A stretch of DNA of 64,000 nucleotides from the NCBI GenBank assembly GCA_021234155.1, contig JAJEKV010000077.1, forward strand, positions 3,128,472 through 3,192,471. Reading direction: 5' to 3'. The stretch's first letter is position 1; each line of letters opens with the position of its first letter. This DNA comes from Isoetes taiwanensis (taxonomy: Eukaryota; Streptophyta; Lycopodiopsida; Isoetales; Isoetaceae). Position numbers and translations under genes: made by a program. Of this stretch, positions 54,804-64,000 are shown in pieces. Below the pieces are notes generated by a model. That model was not told the DNA's origin. It was given only the letters and a program-made list of their open reading frames with translations, and searched no databases.

Positions 54804-56200
54804 AAGGTACTGGATCCTTCTGCTTAGGTCATTTGTGTTGTGTGAAGCAAACCCATATGGGGACCAAGGAGCGTTGAGGAACTAAGCTTTGCCAGGCATA
54901 GTACAGCTATTATCATTTTGAATCTAATGCATGACTCATTATTCAATAAACACTTTTTTATAGATACAAAGCATGGAAAAGCTTGGTTCTCTGTGCACAA
55001 AAATTCCATGTTCACATGGGTGCCTAGAAGCTAGTTGGCACCTATGTGCAAAACCTTTTGATCAAGACTTGCGGCACTCATTGGGCCCTCGACAGTGCAG
55101 GTCAAAGGAAAAAACACTAAAAGGGTCTGTTGTTCTTTGGAGTTCTAGGCCTAGATTTCAGATGCTATTGTGTGAAGATGTTGAAGAGCTCATTGTGAGG
55201 AATGATTGCACAATGATGGGTCTTCCGCTAGGGCTGCTAGAGCTGGACATTCTGCCACTTTGGTTGGTTGCAGAAGCTCAAATGTGATTGGATGGTAAGA
55301 AACGAATGGAGTATTTTAAGCATATTATTCATCACAAAGAAGAAACATGGAATATTAATGGTAGATTGATTCCTACTGTAAATTCAAGATAAAGACGCAT
55401 ATTCTAATTGCAAGAACATGAAAGGGAATCCAAACATCGTAATGGGTGAAGAATGTACCTGATAAGAAAAGGGACTTTCTCAGTGAACTGCAGCATATAA
55501 GACCACCTGAAAAGATGCAAACGCCATCAAAAAGAAGTTTTTGTACACTAGCCTTTTTCTAAACAGTTGTAGACACTTATAAGAGATAAGTTATCTCCTC
55601 CACAGAAGATGTCAAAGTGCTCGCTTCTTTACAGGTAATAATAAACGGGTCTAACTGGAAACACAGCTAAATTTTCATGAGAGCACAGCCTGAGTAATTA
55701 CAAATGCTTATAAATAAACAAACTCTAATCCCATCTCTGGATTCCCTGCCTGGGCTTTGAGAGACTATAAGAATACTAGTTATAGGAGACATCAATTTCT
55801 GCTGCAGGTCATCATCATGAATGACAGATTACTAAGCACAGGTTTATCCATACATCCGTATCAACTACAGCTCCCACCCAAGCCTCAGCTGATAGCAGAT
55901 GAAATTGATAAACACACAGTTAATGCATTTTGGATGAAGCCACAGGGGAAAGCTATAGTCGTAATGGCCTTTCCATAGGGCCGTTGACCCTAAGGGATAA
56001 CAATTTCAACGTGAATATGCCAAGTAAATGGGATGCACAAAACCATAAGTCCGGCATCTTATGTCCGAGGTTCACAAGTCATTGCTTTGTTGCAACGAAA
56101 GAAAAGCACCACAAAAAATACAGAAGAATACGTTGTCGGAAAAAATCGACTACAAATCGAAGACTTGGATGAATGAAAGAAGCATAGAAAGATCTTTAGT
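54804..56200. other. Unassigned stretch
   Basis: Open frames of 60-104 codons (54973-55287, 55757-55978) have no recognised domain. They could be scraps of captured genes, but I cannot support that. Confidence 0.35.
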
Positions 56201-56385
56201 CGCCGGATGAGCCAAAAAAGCATAGCTTAAAATCAAAACCCTGTTTCAACACAGAATTAAAAAGCTAAAAGAAGAAAACACCTCACTGTGAAGAAAGCTT
56301 GGTCGAAACGATGTTCAGTTGCGGATGAGCCAAAGAAGCATAGAACGATCTTCAGTTGTCAGTTGTCGGATGAGACAAAGAAGCA
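56190..56385. repeat. Short direct repeats, GGATGAGCCAAAGAAGCATA
   Basis: Three copies (about 56203, 56325 and 56370), with GATCTT(T/C)AGT segments between them. They lie next to R1 copy 2. Confidence 0.75.
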
Positions 56386-56439
56386 TACACGCGACGCGCT
56401 CCCTAGCATCTCCGTGACATTTTCTTGGCCATTTTGTAA

Positions 56440-56700
56440 TTTCTCTAGCCTTTGATCTCTAAAAATAAGGATCTTACGGTGAAGCCCCATGCCACGTCAA
56501 TTTTGGCTGAGGTGGAGGTACTACGTGGACAGGCTAGAATTGCAAGGAAGTCCGTAGACTTTGGGCGTGCTCTAAAAAAAAAGGCGTTCGGTAATGCCGA
56601 AGCCTTACTGCTTTTTCGTCTGTGAAAAACTTTTCGCGTCTCGCGAAAAAAACGGTTTTCAAATTTTAAATTAATATTAAAAAAAAAAAAAAAAAACAAA
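56440..56700 (-). repeat. Dispersed repeat R1, copy 2 (minus strand)
   Basis: The reverse complement reads CCTTGCAATTCTAGCCTGTC, CACGTAGTACC, then AAATTGACGTGGCAT and GATCCTTATTTTTAGAGATC, matching 45610-45700. A CACAGACGAAAAA/GCGAAAAG block matches the other shared part. A (T)n run at the far end parallels the copy at 59830. Confidence 0.6.
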
Positions 56701-57529
56701 TTTGCGCCCACGACGGGTTGCCCTCCGGTGGCCCGAAAGTGTGTTTTCATGTTTCGTCTTTTTGTGTCAGATAAGCAGATTTGAGTGACTAGTTTTCAGC
56801 ACGGTATTTCGTATCAGATCCCTTTGAAATTGCACAATTAAACAAGCAAATTCAACAAACATTAACTAGTCCACAAGTATTAATACAAATCCCCGAACTC
56901 TCTACTTGCTAAGGAAATGAGAATCAACAAAACTATGGTACCTAGAAGTTATGACTCAGTACTTTATAAAGCAAGCAAACTCTAATATATCCACAAAGCT
57001 AGACTCTTAAAAGGTATCTACATTTTGCTTCACCAAACGGGCTTGAAGTTACAATGTTTTTGGTATGTCAATTGAATAAGGTCGAAAAACAATGGCTAAA
57101 AGAATTTCAATTACAAATTAAGCAATGCATGGGATGACTTCATCATCCTCAAAAACCCCACATTTGTTGTGCATTTCGACCAAGCAACTCATGTATATAC
57201 AATATGAACAGGTCTTCCATTCAAAGTGCACTTAAAAGATCGCTTATATGTTCCGATAAGTAATATGATAGCATTCCGGCTTTTACATCATGCTTTAGCG
57301 AGCCATAATGGTGTCAACATATTTGGCAACAGTGATACATTACAAGCAATAAGACCATCTTTACTTTGTCCATCCTTTTCTATTTCATTAATGGGCCATG
57401 AAGAAAACATATACACGAGCTTGAAAATTACAGAGGCGGACATAGTTCACAACAATAGTTAACATCTCGGTCCATATTATTAATCCGGTTATGCAAACCA
57501 TTATTATAAGTGACTTTTTTCTTATCCGG
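56701..57529. other. Unassigned AT-rich stretch
   Basis: No coding sequence recognised. Confidence 0.4.
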
Positions 57530-59060
57530 TCTTTGTTTTACGCCCACATGCCCATTGCGGCATAGATGTTTGATAGCAATAAATAAGGTGCATCATCATT
57601 TGGGTCCAAGGCAAAAACACATTGTGAAGTTTGTATCCCTCTCTTTACATCACCATAAATTTTGCATGCTCCAAGTAGACTTGTCCATAATGTGGCCGTA
57701 CTTTCCAATGTCATGGCATTCGTGAGATCCTCTGCCTCCCACCAGCCATCCAACTTCGGCCAAGGAGATCAATTATACAAGTATAATGGTTAGCGATTCA
57801 CCGTGATAAAATGATCGCGTATAGTAGTGAAGCAATGAATGCCTTCATCAATAAGGCCAGAAACCGGCTACATCCCCGAAGCGCAATGATGAACGAGAAC
57901 TTGATCCGGCGGTGACCTTCAAGCGTGAAGATATTTTGATATTTGATATGCCTCTCTCCCATGTCCATGCCGAGCATATGCTTTGCAAGAATAGCGATCC
58001 AAGAAACAAGATTACGCCGGGCATGTTATCAAAGACATATTGTGCATCTTCCGGACTTCCACACTTGCCATACATATCTATAAGGGAACTTCCAACAACA
58101 ACATCGCTCAAACCCGCTACCTATGATGCAAATATGCATCCATTTGCCTTCGGCTATGGTTGCTTCACAAAAGCTTGACGTGACTAAAATGGATGGAAAA
58201 GTGACTTCATCCGGTTTTTACACCTTCTAGCAACATTTGTTGGAAAAGTGTAAAAGTCTCCCTTCCATTCCCTTGTTGTGCATATCTTGTGACAAAGATT
58301 ATGGTCCATGAGACAATATTTCTATGAGACGTAATGCCAAATGTAGTGCATGCATCCTTGAGGCTAACACACTTTCCATACATATCAATGAGCACTCCCT
58401 AAGGTGGCATCTAATTCAATCCACAACGGATAACCTTGGCATGCGACCATTTGCCAATGGTCAATCTTTGCCTGATTCTTTTGCAAACATCTAGTATGCA
58501 GGATAAATGTAACTTTATTTGATTCATAACATCCACATACAACCGTCTATAAAAGTCTAGTCTTTGCTTCTATACATCCTTGCCATTGCATAAGCTGTAA
58601 TTATACTGCTCCAAGACACAATATTCTTCGGGGCATTCTATTAAATAAAATCGAGCATCGGCAAACTCCCACGTATGCCATATCTTTGCAATCGAACATT
58701 TCCACGAGATTACATCTTGCATAGGCATTCTCTTAAACATTTCTTTTGCCTCTTCCATTCTTCCAACATGAGCATAAGCATCAGTGATCATCTCATTCCA
58801 TGACACCACATCCCGGTTTGGCATTTCATCGAAAAAGTTTTGTGCATCTTCCACCTTGTTTGAACTCATAAGGGAAGCCATAATGATATTCCAAGAGTAG
58901 ACATTAGGCATATCCATTCTCATCAAATACCGCCGGGCATTCTCAAACGCCCACATTTACCATACATTTCTATAACAAGATTACTTAAAAATCCATTACG
59001 CCCATGCTCAAACTTAAGAATCCGAGAGCATGAACCCACTTACCTCCCCGATAAAGCTTG
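57530..59060 (-). pseudogene. PLS-class pentatricopeptide repeat (PPR) gene, broken
   Basis: On the minus strand several PPR motifs occur in order. 58956-58700: PNVYSWNIIMASL, KVEDAQNFFDEMPNRDVVSW, GRMEEAKEMFKRMPMQDVISW. 58395-58215: LIDMYGKCVSLKDACTTF and NIVSWTIIFVTRYAQQG. 58110-58020: VVVGSSLIDMYGKCGSPEDA and QYVFDNMP. 57700-57540: LWTSLLGACKIYGDV and PNDDAPYLLLSNIYAAMG, an E-domain-like end. MYGKCG and DVVSWN signatures indicate the PLS class, which binds organelle RNA. No DYW motif was seen. At least four frame breaks and several stops separate the blocks, so it is a pseudogene; no introns are evident. Confidence 0.85.
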
Positions 59061-59829
59061 GGCATTGCCATGGCTCGTATTAATAAATCCAATCTGTAAC
59101 ATTCACGGGTTTTCCACATCATCACTATCTTCTTCATGCGTTGTGGATGGAGTGAATCCATGCAAGATATGCATGAGCAATAGAACTCAACAAGCGGCCT
59201 TTGTACTTTCCAAAAGGAATCACGGGGATGAAGGCATCGGCTTACATGATTTCAGCCACCATCTCCAATCGTAATGGCGCGACATGACCATTGTGATGAC
59301 CCAATGGAGGACGCTAACCATCCCTAAAGCCATTTCAAAACTGGCGAACAAATGCACAAATGTTGCTACTCGGGGGCACACTTAAAGGGGAAAATCGATC
59401 TAGCGGTTTTATTCTTCACGGGCTTTATTCATCTCTATCTTCGCTTTATTCATCTCCCCCGCTGCAATCGGGGTTCTTTTGCTTCATCTAATCCGGGCAA
59501 GGCTACATAACGCTTTGCAAATCCGACTGCGGTGTTGAAAAACTTTTAGAGCCCGCTCTCAAAATCTGCTAATGTTTGATTGGAGCCGCGATTACCCTGT
59601 CCCGAACATCCTTGATCCACAACGAATGGGTGCATTTATTTCGGGGAACAAAGGGTTTTTAGCGGTCATCAACATATCGCGAGTATATTCCAAAGATATA
59701 CTCGGTATATCCCAAAACCACATAAAACGAGGGTTTGCCCCCTAGGGGCAACCAAAAATTACTACCCTGTTTTATCGGTTTAAATGCGAAAAAAGTTTTA
59801 ATTATGGGAAATTCAAATTTCAAATTCAT
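59061..59829. other. Unassigned stretch upstream of the PPR remnant
   Basis: May hold remains of the PPR 5' part; a minus reading (MGNAQALSGR, SRILKFEHGRNG near 59075-58990) fits degenerate PPR text. Nothing else was recognised. Confidence 0.35.
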
Positions 59830-60055
59830 ACGCAGATTTTTTTTTTTTTTTTTCACAGACGCGAAACCTATTGTTTCAATGACGCGGCGAAAAACTTTTT
59901 ACGTCACGCAGCGATTTTTAGCACGTTTGCACAAACGAGGGTAGAGACTTTGGAGCAATTTAAGGCTATCCACGTTGCAGCCAGCTGGGATTATTGTGCA
60001 CGTGGAGAGCCTCATGGCCGTTAGATTTGATCTACGGTGAAAAAAAAAATTTAAA
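59830..60055 (+). repeat. Dispersed repeat R1, copy 3
   Basis: A T-run then CACAGACGCGAAACCTATTG, followed by GCAATTTAAGGCTATCCACG ... CACGTGGAGAG, matching R1 copy 1 in order and strand. It ends about 120 bases before the ATG at 60174. Confidence 0.6.
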
Positions 60056-60173
60056 AATTCCAGCGTGGCCAGGGTAGCGTTTGAAGTTATGCCATAAATT
60101 TTTTCTTGAAACTGTTCCTCTCTCGCATCCTCCCCTTCCCGCTTGTGCAGCCTGACTCACTGAGCGCCGAGCT

Positions 60174-61316
60174 ATGGCGACCCTAGTTCTCAACAATTGT
60201 ACCACTGATTCTAACAGAAAAGTAGCCTTGCATGGTGTTTTTCTTGTTTCCATTTCTTGCCCTCAGTGCCAAAACCATCCTTCCTCCATAATGTGGAGAG
60301 CTCATAGATAACAATGAGGCATATTTGTTAGCTTGCCTCTTTAAATCCTCCATCCATCCTGTACGTTTTTCTGCTCCACTTTGTTTAAATTTACTGTTTT
60401 CTTACTTGTAACATTGCAAACAAGTCCTTAAAGTTTGGTCAAGTGACCAGCATTTGATGCCTTGCAAACTATTGAAACAATTCTTTTTATTGAAATGGTA
60501 AAGTAAATCCTAATCATCAGTTGGTTTTTGTTGCTGTATTATTTATTTATGTGATGTTGCTGTGCAGATTATACTAGAGCTTCATATCTGTATGGTTTTG
60601 TCTAAAAAGCTAGAAAGAAAGCAGAAGATGAAGGATTTGAAGTTAGCATTGCTAAAACAAGCTTTAAGGCAAATACAAAAGCCCTTGCTGAGAATGAGGG
60701 CGAAGGTCTTGCAAAGGTACTGGTCACTCAGTAAGCTGCTTCCTGTATCTAATGGAGTGTTAGTAGCTTTTATAGTATTTCTTCCTGTATCTAATGGAGT
60801 GTTAGTAGCTTTTATTGTATTTCTTTTTATTTGTCTTGAAGCAAACCACTAACTCACGGATGGATATCTCTACATTTTGGCAGTTAATATATAGAGGTGA
60901 CACAGGAGAGATTTTGGGAGTACATATCATTGGTTTGCATGCTGCAGATCTTATTCATGAAGCTTCTAATGCTATTGCACTGGGGACACGGGTTCAGGTA
61001 TCTGAAATTGCTATTAGTCATGCAGGCACCATCATAGCAATCTAATTTCACATAACATAAAATCTTGGACAGGACATCAAGTTTGCTGTTCATGCACATC
61101 CAACACTATCTGAAGTCCTAGATGAGCTCTTCAAGTCTGCGAAGATGTTTAAAAATCATGTTACACAATCATCTTTGGAACCCCCTTCTTCGTTGAGCAT
61201 GTTTTTGGAGTTTTGGAGAAGCCATATGCCTGTGTTCTTACAGTGAATTTTCATGTACTCAGGTCGGGAATCATGTTGTAGCTGGAAAGCCAGAGCCCGT
61301 TGCAGCTTAGCTAGTG
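60174..61316 (+). pseudogene. Plastid-type dihydrolipoyl dehydrogenase (LPD/E3) 3' gene fragment
   Basis: Three exons of the dimerisation domain are recognisable. 60569-60715: in the frame before a GT donor, [19 protein letters not shown] and [10 protein letters not shown]. About 60882-60997 (acceptor TTTGGCAG): [39 protein letters not shown]. 61071 onward (acceptor TTGGACAG): [20 protein letters not shown] then KSAK. A terminal exon may be 61262-61312 (VGNHVVAGKPEPVAA, stop), but the donor after KSAK is not GT. The His of HAHPT is the conserved catalytic base. An upstream 44-codon frame from ATG 60174 may be a captured leader. FAD and NAD domains are absent and a stop lies upstream of KARKKAE, so the copy is non-functional. 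E3 serves plastid pyruvate dehydrogenase. Confidence 0.8.
60740..60824. repeat. 42-bp tandem duplication in the LPD intron
   Basis: TTCCTGTATCTAATGGAGTG followed by TTAGTAGCTTTTAT occurs at 60740 and again at 60782. It lies inside the intron after the GEGLAK exon. Confidence 0.9.
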
Positions 61317-62230
61317 GACAATACCCTTTTTACTTTATGTCATGCCCAAGATCTTAAAAAAGGGGCATGGGAAGAGCATGTGCTATCGGTGTAATTTTGG
61401 AAGGTTTACTCCTAATTTATTAAATACTCGTTTTTTCTAGTTGATTTTATTGCGCAAGACACTGCGACTTACATATCTGAATGAGATAAATGCACCAATC
61501 CATCTATTTCTTCCGTTCTTCAAAATGCATGGGTTTCTCCCAGTGAGCGACAAATTTCAAGGAACTTTGCAGCCTACATGTTGAAATGAAGAATCTCCCA
61601 TATAGAAAAATTTTTTCAGGGAGTTTCCTGAACAAAAACCATGGGATTATTCACATTCCTGCTAGCTTAAATTATCTAAGAAATATAACATTTTAGGTAT
61701 AGAGTTCCTCGCTCACTGGGTTCTGGAAATAAATAAGGCAGACAAATTAGCTTGTATTTGATCTGAACATGGAAAGACGCGAGAAGTTGCAACCCGAGAT
61801 ATAATACTAAAATGCAGTGCTTACATGTTGGAAAATCTGGTTAATATGCTACAGATGCCGAAAATCATGTTATCCCTCTTCTACCAGAATATGAGTGAAA
61901 TAAGATCATATGAAGACGTGGCAGCAACAAACAAGTCCCCAAAAAGGATTCTGGAAATCCTAAGGTTGACCAGAGTAGAAAGACCAGTGACGGGTCAAGA
62001 GTTTCAATTTTTATTATGCCAGCCCATTTTTGAAAGGCTACATGCACATGGGTTGCTGACAACATGAGACGCCAACCGATCAATGGTCTAATATATTTTA
62101 AGTGACCTGCCCATTCCTCGAAAGCTTCAGTAATAAGGACTTACACATGGCTTGTTTGCCAAGGGCATATACTTACGCATCTTTAGTGCTATATAGTAAC
62201 ATGTTTTGTTTGGTTTCAAACTTATCAAAC
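61317..62230. other. Region between the LPD fragment and the GASA gene
   Basis: AT-rich. Likely contains the promoter and 5' leader of the GASA gene in its right part; I see no clear TATA element. Short open frames (61825-62067) show no domain. Confidence 0.4.
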
Positions 62231-62868
62231 ATGGATTGGCGTTGTGCTCGCCTTTGTGCATTGGCTTTTGCCGCTATCATCCTCCTCAATGTTCAATCCC
62301 AAGTATGTCTTTTAGCCTATTGCATTTTGGTTTTTTGTAGAGAGAATTACTTGTTATAATAGCGTCATTCGTATAGGTCCTTGGATTGCATCAAACTGGA
62401 AGTGATGAACATGTCCAGGTAAATATAGATTCCTATTATTTTTTGGATCCATATTTTTTTTGTCTATATGCCAAAGATATGTATCTAGGTGTTGTGTTGT
62501 CATGTTCTTCCATGAATATGATGGTCGTGGTTTACTTGGTATTGCACCGTCAAGTCCTAAAGGTATAGTAATGTTGATGCATACTTATACTAATGATCCT
62601 TTAATTGTTTTTTCGAAAGGTATCGTAATGTCTGTATATTGATTGATGCACACTTATTCCAATGATCCTTTATTGTTTTTGTTCAGACTGCCCAACATTA
62701 TGTGAGGACAGATGTGTTCCCTCGGACGCACATGTAAGATGCCTACATTATTGCAACATGTGTTGCGACAAGTGCCAATGTGTGCCACCGAGGCATTCAA
62801 TCTATAAACATGAATGCCCATGCTACAGAGATTGGACGAACAAAAAGGGTGGAGCAAAGTGTCCTTGA
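62231..62868 (+). CDS. GASA/snakin cysteine-rich secreted peptide gene
   Basis: Exon 1 (62231-62302) encodes a signal peptide, MDWRCARLCALAFAAIILLN then VQSQ, ending at a GT donor. The last exon (62687-62868, acceptor GTTCAG) encodes the mature GASA domain with 12 Cys in the family spacing C-x3-C-x3-C-x8-C-x3-C-x2-CC-x2-C-x-C-x11-C-x-C-x12-C, including CQCVPP and a C-terminal KCP. GASA peptides are secreted or apoplastic and gibberellin-responsive in several plants; some are antimicrobial. The middle is unresolved: an exon at 62377-62418 (VLGLHQTGSDEHVQ) is in phase with exon 1, but joining it directly to the last exon puts the domain out of frame, so another small exon (perhaps ending CCTAAAG|GTATAG at 62561) or an indel is needed. 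CVPP is followed by R where many members have PGT. Confidence 0.8.
62562..62685 (+). repeat. 62-bp tandem duplication before the GASA domain exon
   Basis: AGGTATAGTAATGTTGATGC ... AATGATCCTTTAATTGTTTT is followed by AGGTATCGTAATGTCTG ... AATGATCCTTTATTGTTTTT. The second copy ends in the acceptor of the last GASA exon, so the duplication carries the splice-acceptor tract twice. Confidence 0.75.
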
Positions 62869-63459
62869 TCTTAAGGCATAGCTCACTGGAATCATGTGTC
62901 TATCCAAATGTAATATGCTTTATGTTATCAATGCATGGTTCCCTTTTTTACTTCTTGTTGCAAACACCATGATATTTCCACTTACGGTAAGGAATTGCTA
63001 TAGAAGGTGCTTATATTTAGTTATGTGCAAATAAGGAAGGGGGGAATAGAAACTTACAATAGCCTTAATAAGATAGAGCTTGGCTTAGAGTGCTTTCCCA
63101 TGGGTAGAAAACCTCCCTGAAGGTCTGGTCTGCTATTCTGATGTTCCTATGAGTTAAGAACCTGAGTGGTTGAGGTTAAGAACCTCATTTGGGAAGTAAT
63201 CCCGACGATTACTTTTGGATCTGGGTCTGACCTCATCCAGGTCCGTCCTTCCATGGGAAAGCACCCTTAGTCAAGATTCGCAACAAAAACCAGAACTAGA
63301 TTAGGTAGTATTTTTAACATCCACTAAAGACAAACTAATCTATGAGATACACCATAATAACATTGCAATTATGGATCCTGTCCCATTCACTTTAAATTGT
63401 GATGACATTATGGCTATTTTATCATCCTAAGCTTTTTCTCATCTAAATTGATTTATATG
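62869..63459. other. 3' flank of the GASA gene
   Basis: Contains possible 3' UTR sequence, then AT-rich DNA without recognised features. A GAACCTGAGTGGTTGAGGTT / AAGAACCTCA repeat lies near 63160-63190. Confidence 0.4.
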
Positions 63460-63487
63460 ATACAAGAAACTTATCGCTGCGGCCGCC
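63460..63487 (+). repeat. Diverged CACTA-like motif
   Basis: ATACAAGAAACTTATCGCTG then CGGCCGCC aligns with TACAAGAAATTTATCGCGGC and GGCC at 49872-49895. It has the same orientation, so the two are not the paired ends of one element. Confidence 0.4.
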
Positions 63488-63528
63488 TGCTTGTTGATCC
63501 GGCGGGATTGCTGTTTTAGAATTGGAGA

Positions 63529-63625
63529 AATATGTTAACAGTGGAAAAGGAGGAAAAGTTGCTAGTTATCATATGGCTCTTCTTGATGGTCTTGCTTCTT
63601 GCCTGGCATTAGAAGCTCTGCAGGT
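63529..63625 (+). other. Possible exon, unrecognised protein
   Basis: A short open block reads KYVNSGKGGKVASYHMALLD then GLASCLALEALQ and ends at CTGCAG|GTTTTT, a plausible donor. The sequence looks protein-like, but I do not recognise the family. It may be another gene fragment. Confidence 0.35.
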
Positions 63626-63826
63626 TTTTAAGTATTGTGATTCACTACCTGTAAGTGCTCTTAATCTATGATGTTTAATGCATGGCCAATAAACAAGTAA
63701 GTACTAATTGGATGAACAACATAGACCTCCTTAGGAACTGAGTCAAGTGAACCAGTCTTATTGAAAGAAAAAACATTTTTTTAGCATGAGATAGAGCTTG
63801 CCAAACAATAGTTGCATCATTTCTAT

Positions 63827-64000
63827 CTTCTTATCAATAAGCTACATTGATTTGCTGTTTGGCTTCAATTTTATTGCTGATCTTCTTATCAATAAGCTAC
63901 ATTGATTTGCTGTTTGGCTTCAGTTTTGTTGCTGATTTTCTTATCAATAAGCTACATTGATTTGCTGTTTGGCTTCAATTTTGTTGCTGGATGCTTTTCA
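63827..64000. repeat. 55-bp tandem repeat, three or more copies
   Basis: CTTATCAATAAGCTACATTG, ATTTGCTGTTTGGCTTCA, then TTTTGTTGCTGAT recurs at 63830, 63885 and 63940 with very few changes and runs to the window edge, so the copy number is unknown. Confidence 0.95.

Noticed and set aside
49869-63487. A single CACTA transposon spanning 49.9-63.5 kb
   Set aside because: The two CACTACAAG-like motifs are in the same orientation and differ in the palindrome, so they cannot be the paired inverted ends of one element.

Overview
This window looks like nuclear DNA of a land plant with a large, transposon-rich genome. The evidence is a plant-type Ty1/copia element, an LTR element primed by initiator Met-tRNA (TGGTATCAGAGC), plant L1 elements with a DUF4283 plus zinc-knuckle ORF1, a GASA/snakin peptide gene, and intron-bearing pieces of plastid lipoamide dehydrogenase, plastid BCCP, a calcium-dependent protein kinase and a PLS-class PPR gene. 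I cannot fix the species; a fern or another large-genome lineage would fit. No rRNA, tRNA or CRISPR array was seen.

Layout. 1-1.3 kb: a minus-strand LINE endonuclease fragment leaving the left edge. 3.6-9.3 kb: a decayed Ty1/copia element followed by a second, internally deleted copia relic. 9.3-13.7 kb: a T-poor, A-rich stretch with no recognisable gene, a candidate Helitron 3' end and a (GATA)n array. 13.8-19.7 kb: a near-complete LINE (here LINE-A) with a target-site duplication, interrupted by a 1.1 kb poly(A)-tailed insertion. 23.6-25.8 kb: an L1 fragment, a second candidate Helitron end, an 87-bp minisatellite and a LINE-A-like 3' fragment. 26.7-38.0 kb: a short, apparently non-autonomous LTR element (233-bp LTRs) carrying a full-length 8.5 kb L1 with a 12-bp target duplication. 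38.0-45.1 kb: a LINE 3' stub, an apparently intact two-exon gene for an unrecognised single-pass membrane protein (39239-40115), and a 5'-truncated LINE. 45.2-64 kb: broken gene fragments (BCCP, CDPK, PPR, LPD), a likely real GASA gene, three copies of a dispersed repeat, CACTA-like end motifs and several minisatellites.

Only the membrane-protein gene and perhaps the GASA gene look functional. The two most interesting signals are: a LINE superfamily whose six 3' ends share a terminal motif (GGCCTCCGYGGACGTTAA-like) but carry different microsatellite tails instead of poly(A); and the 47-63 kb cluster of unrelated, intron-retaining gene fragments on both strands, which suggests capture by a DNA transposon, although complete element borders were not found.
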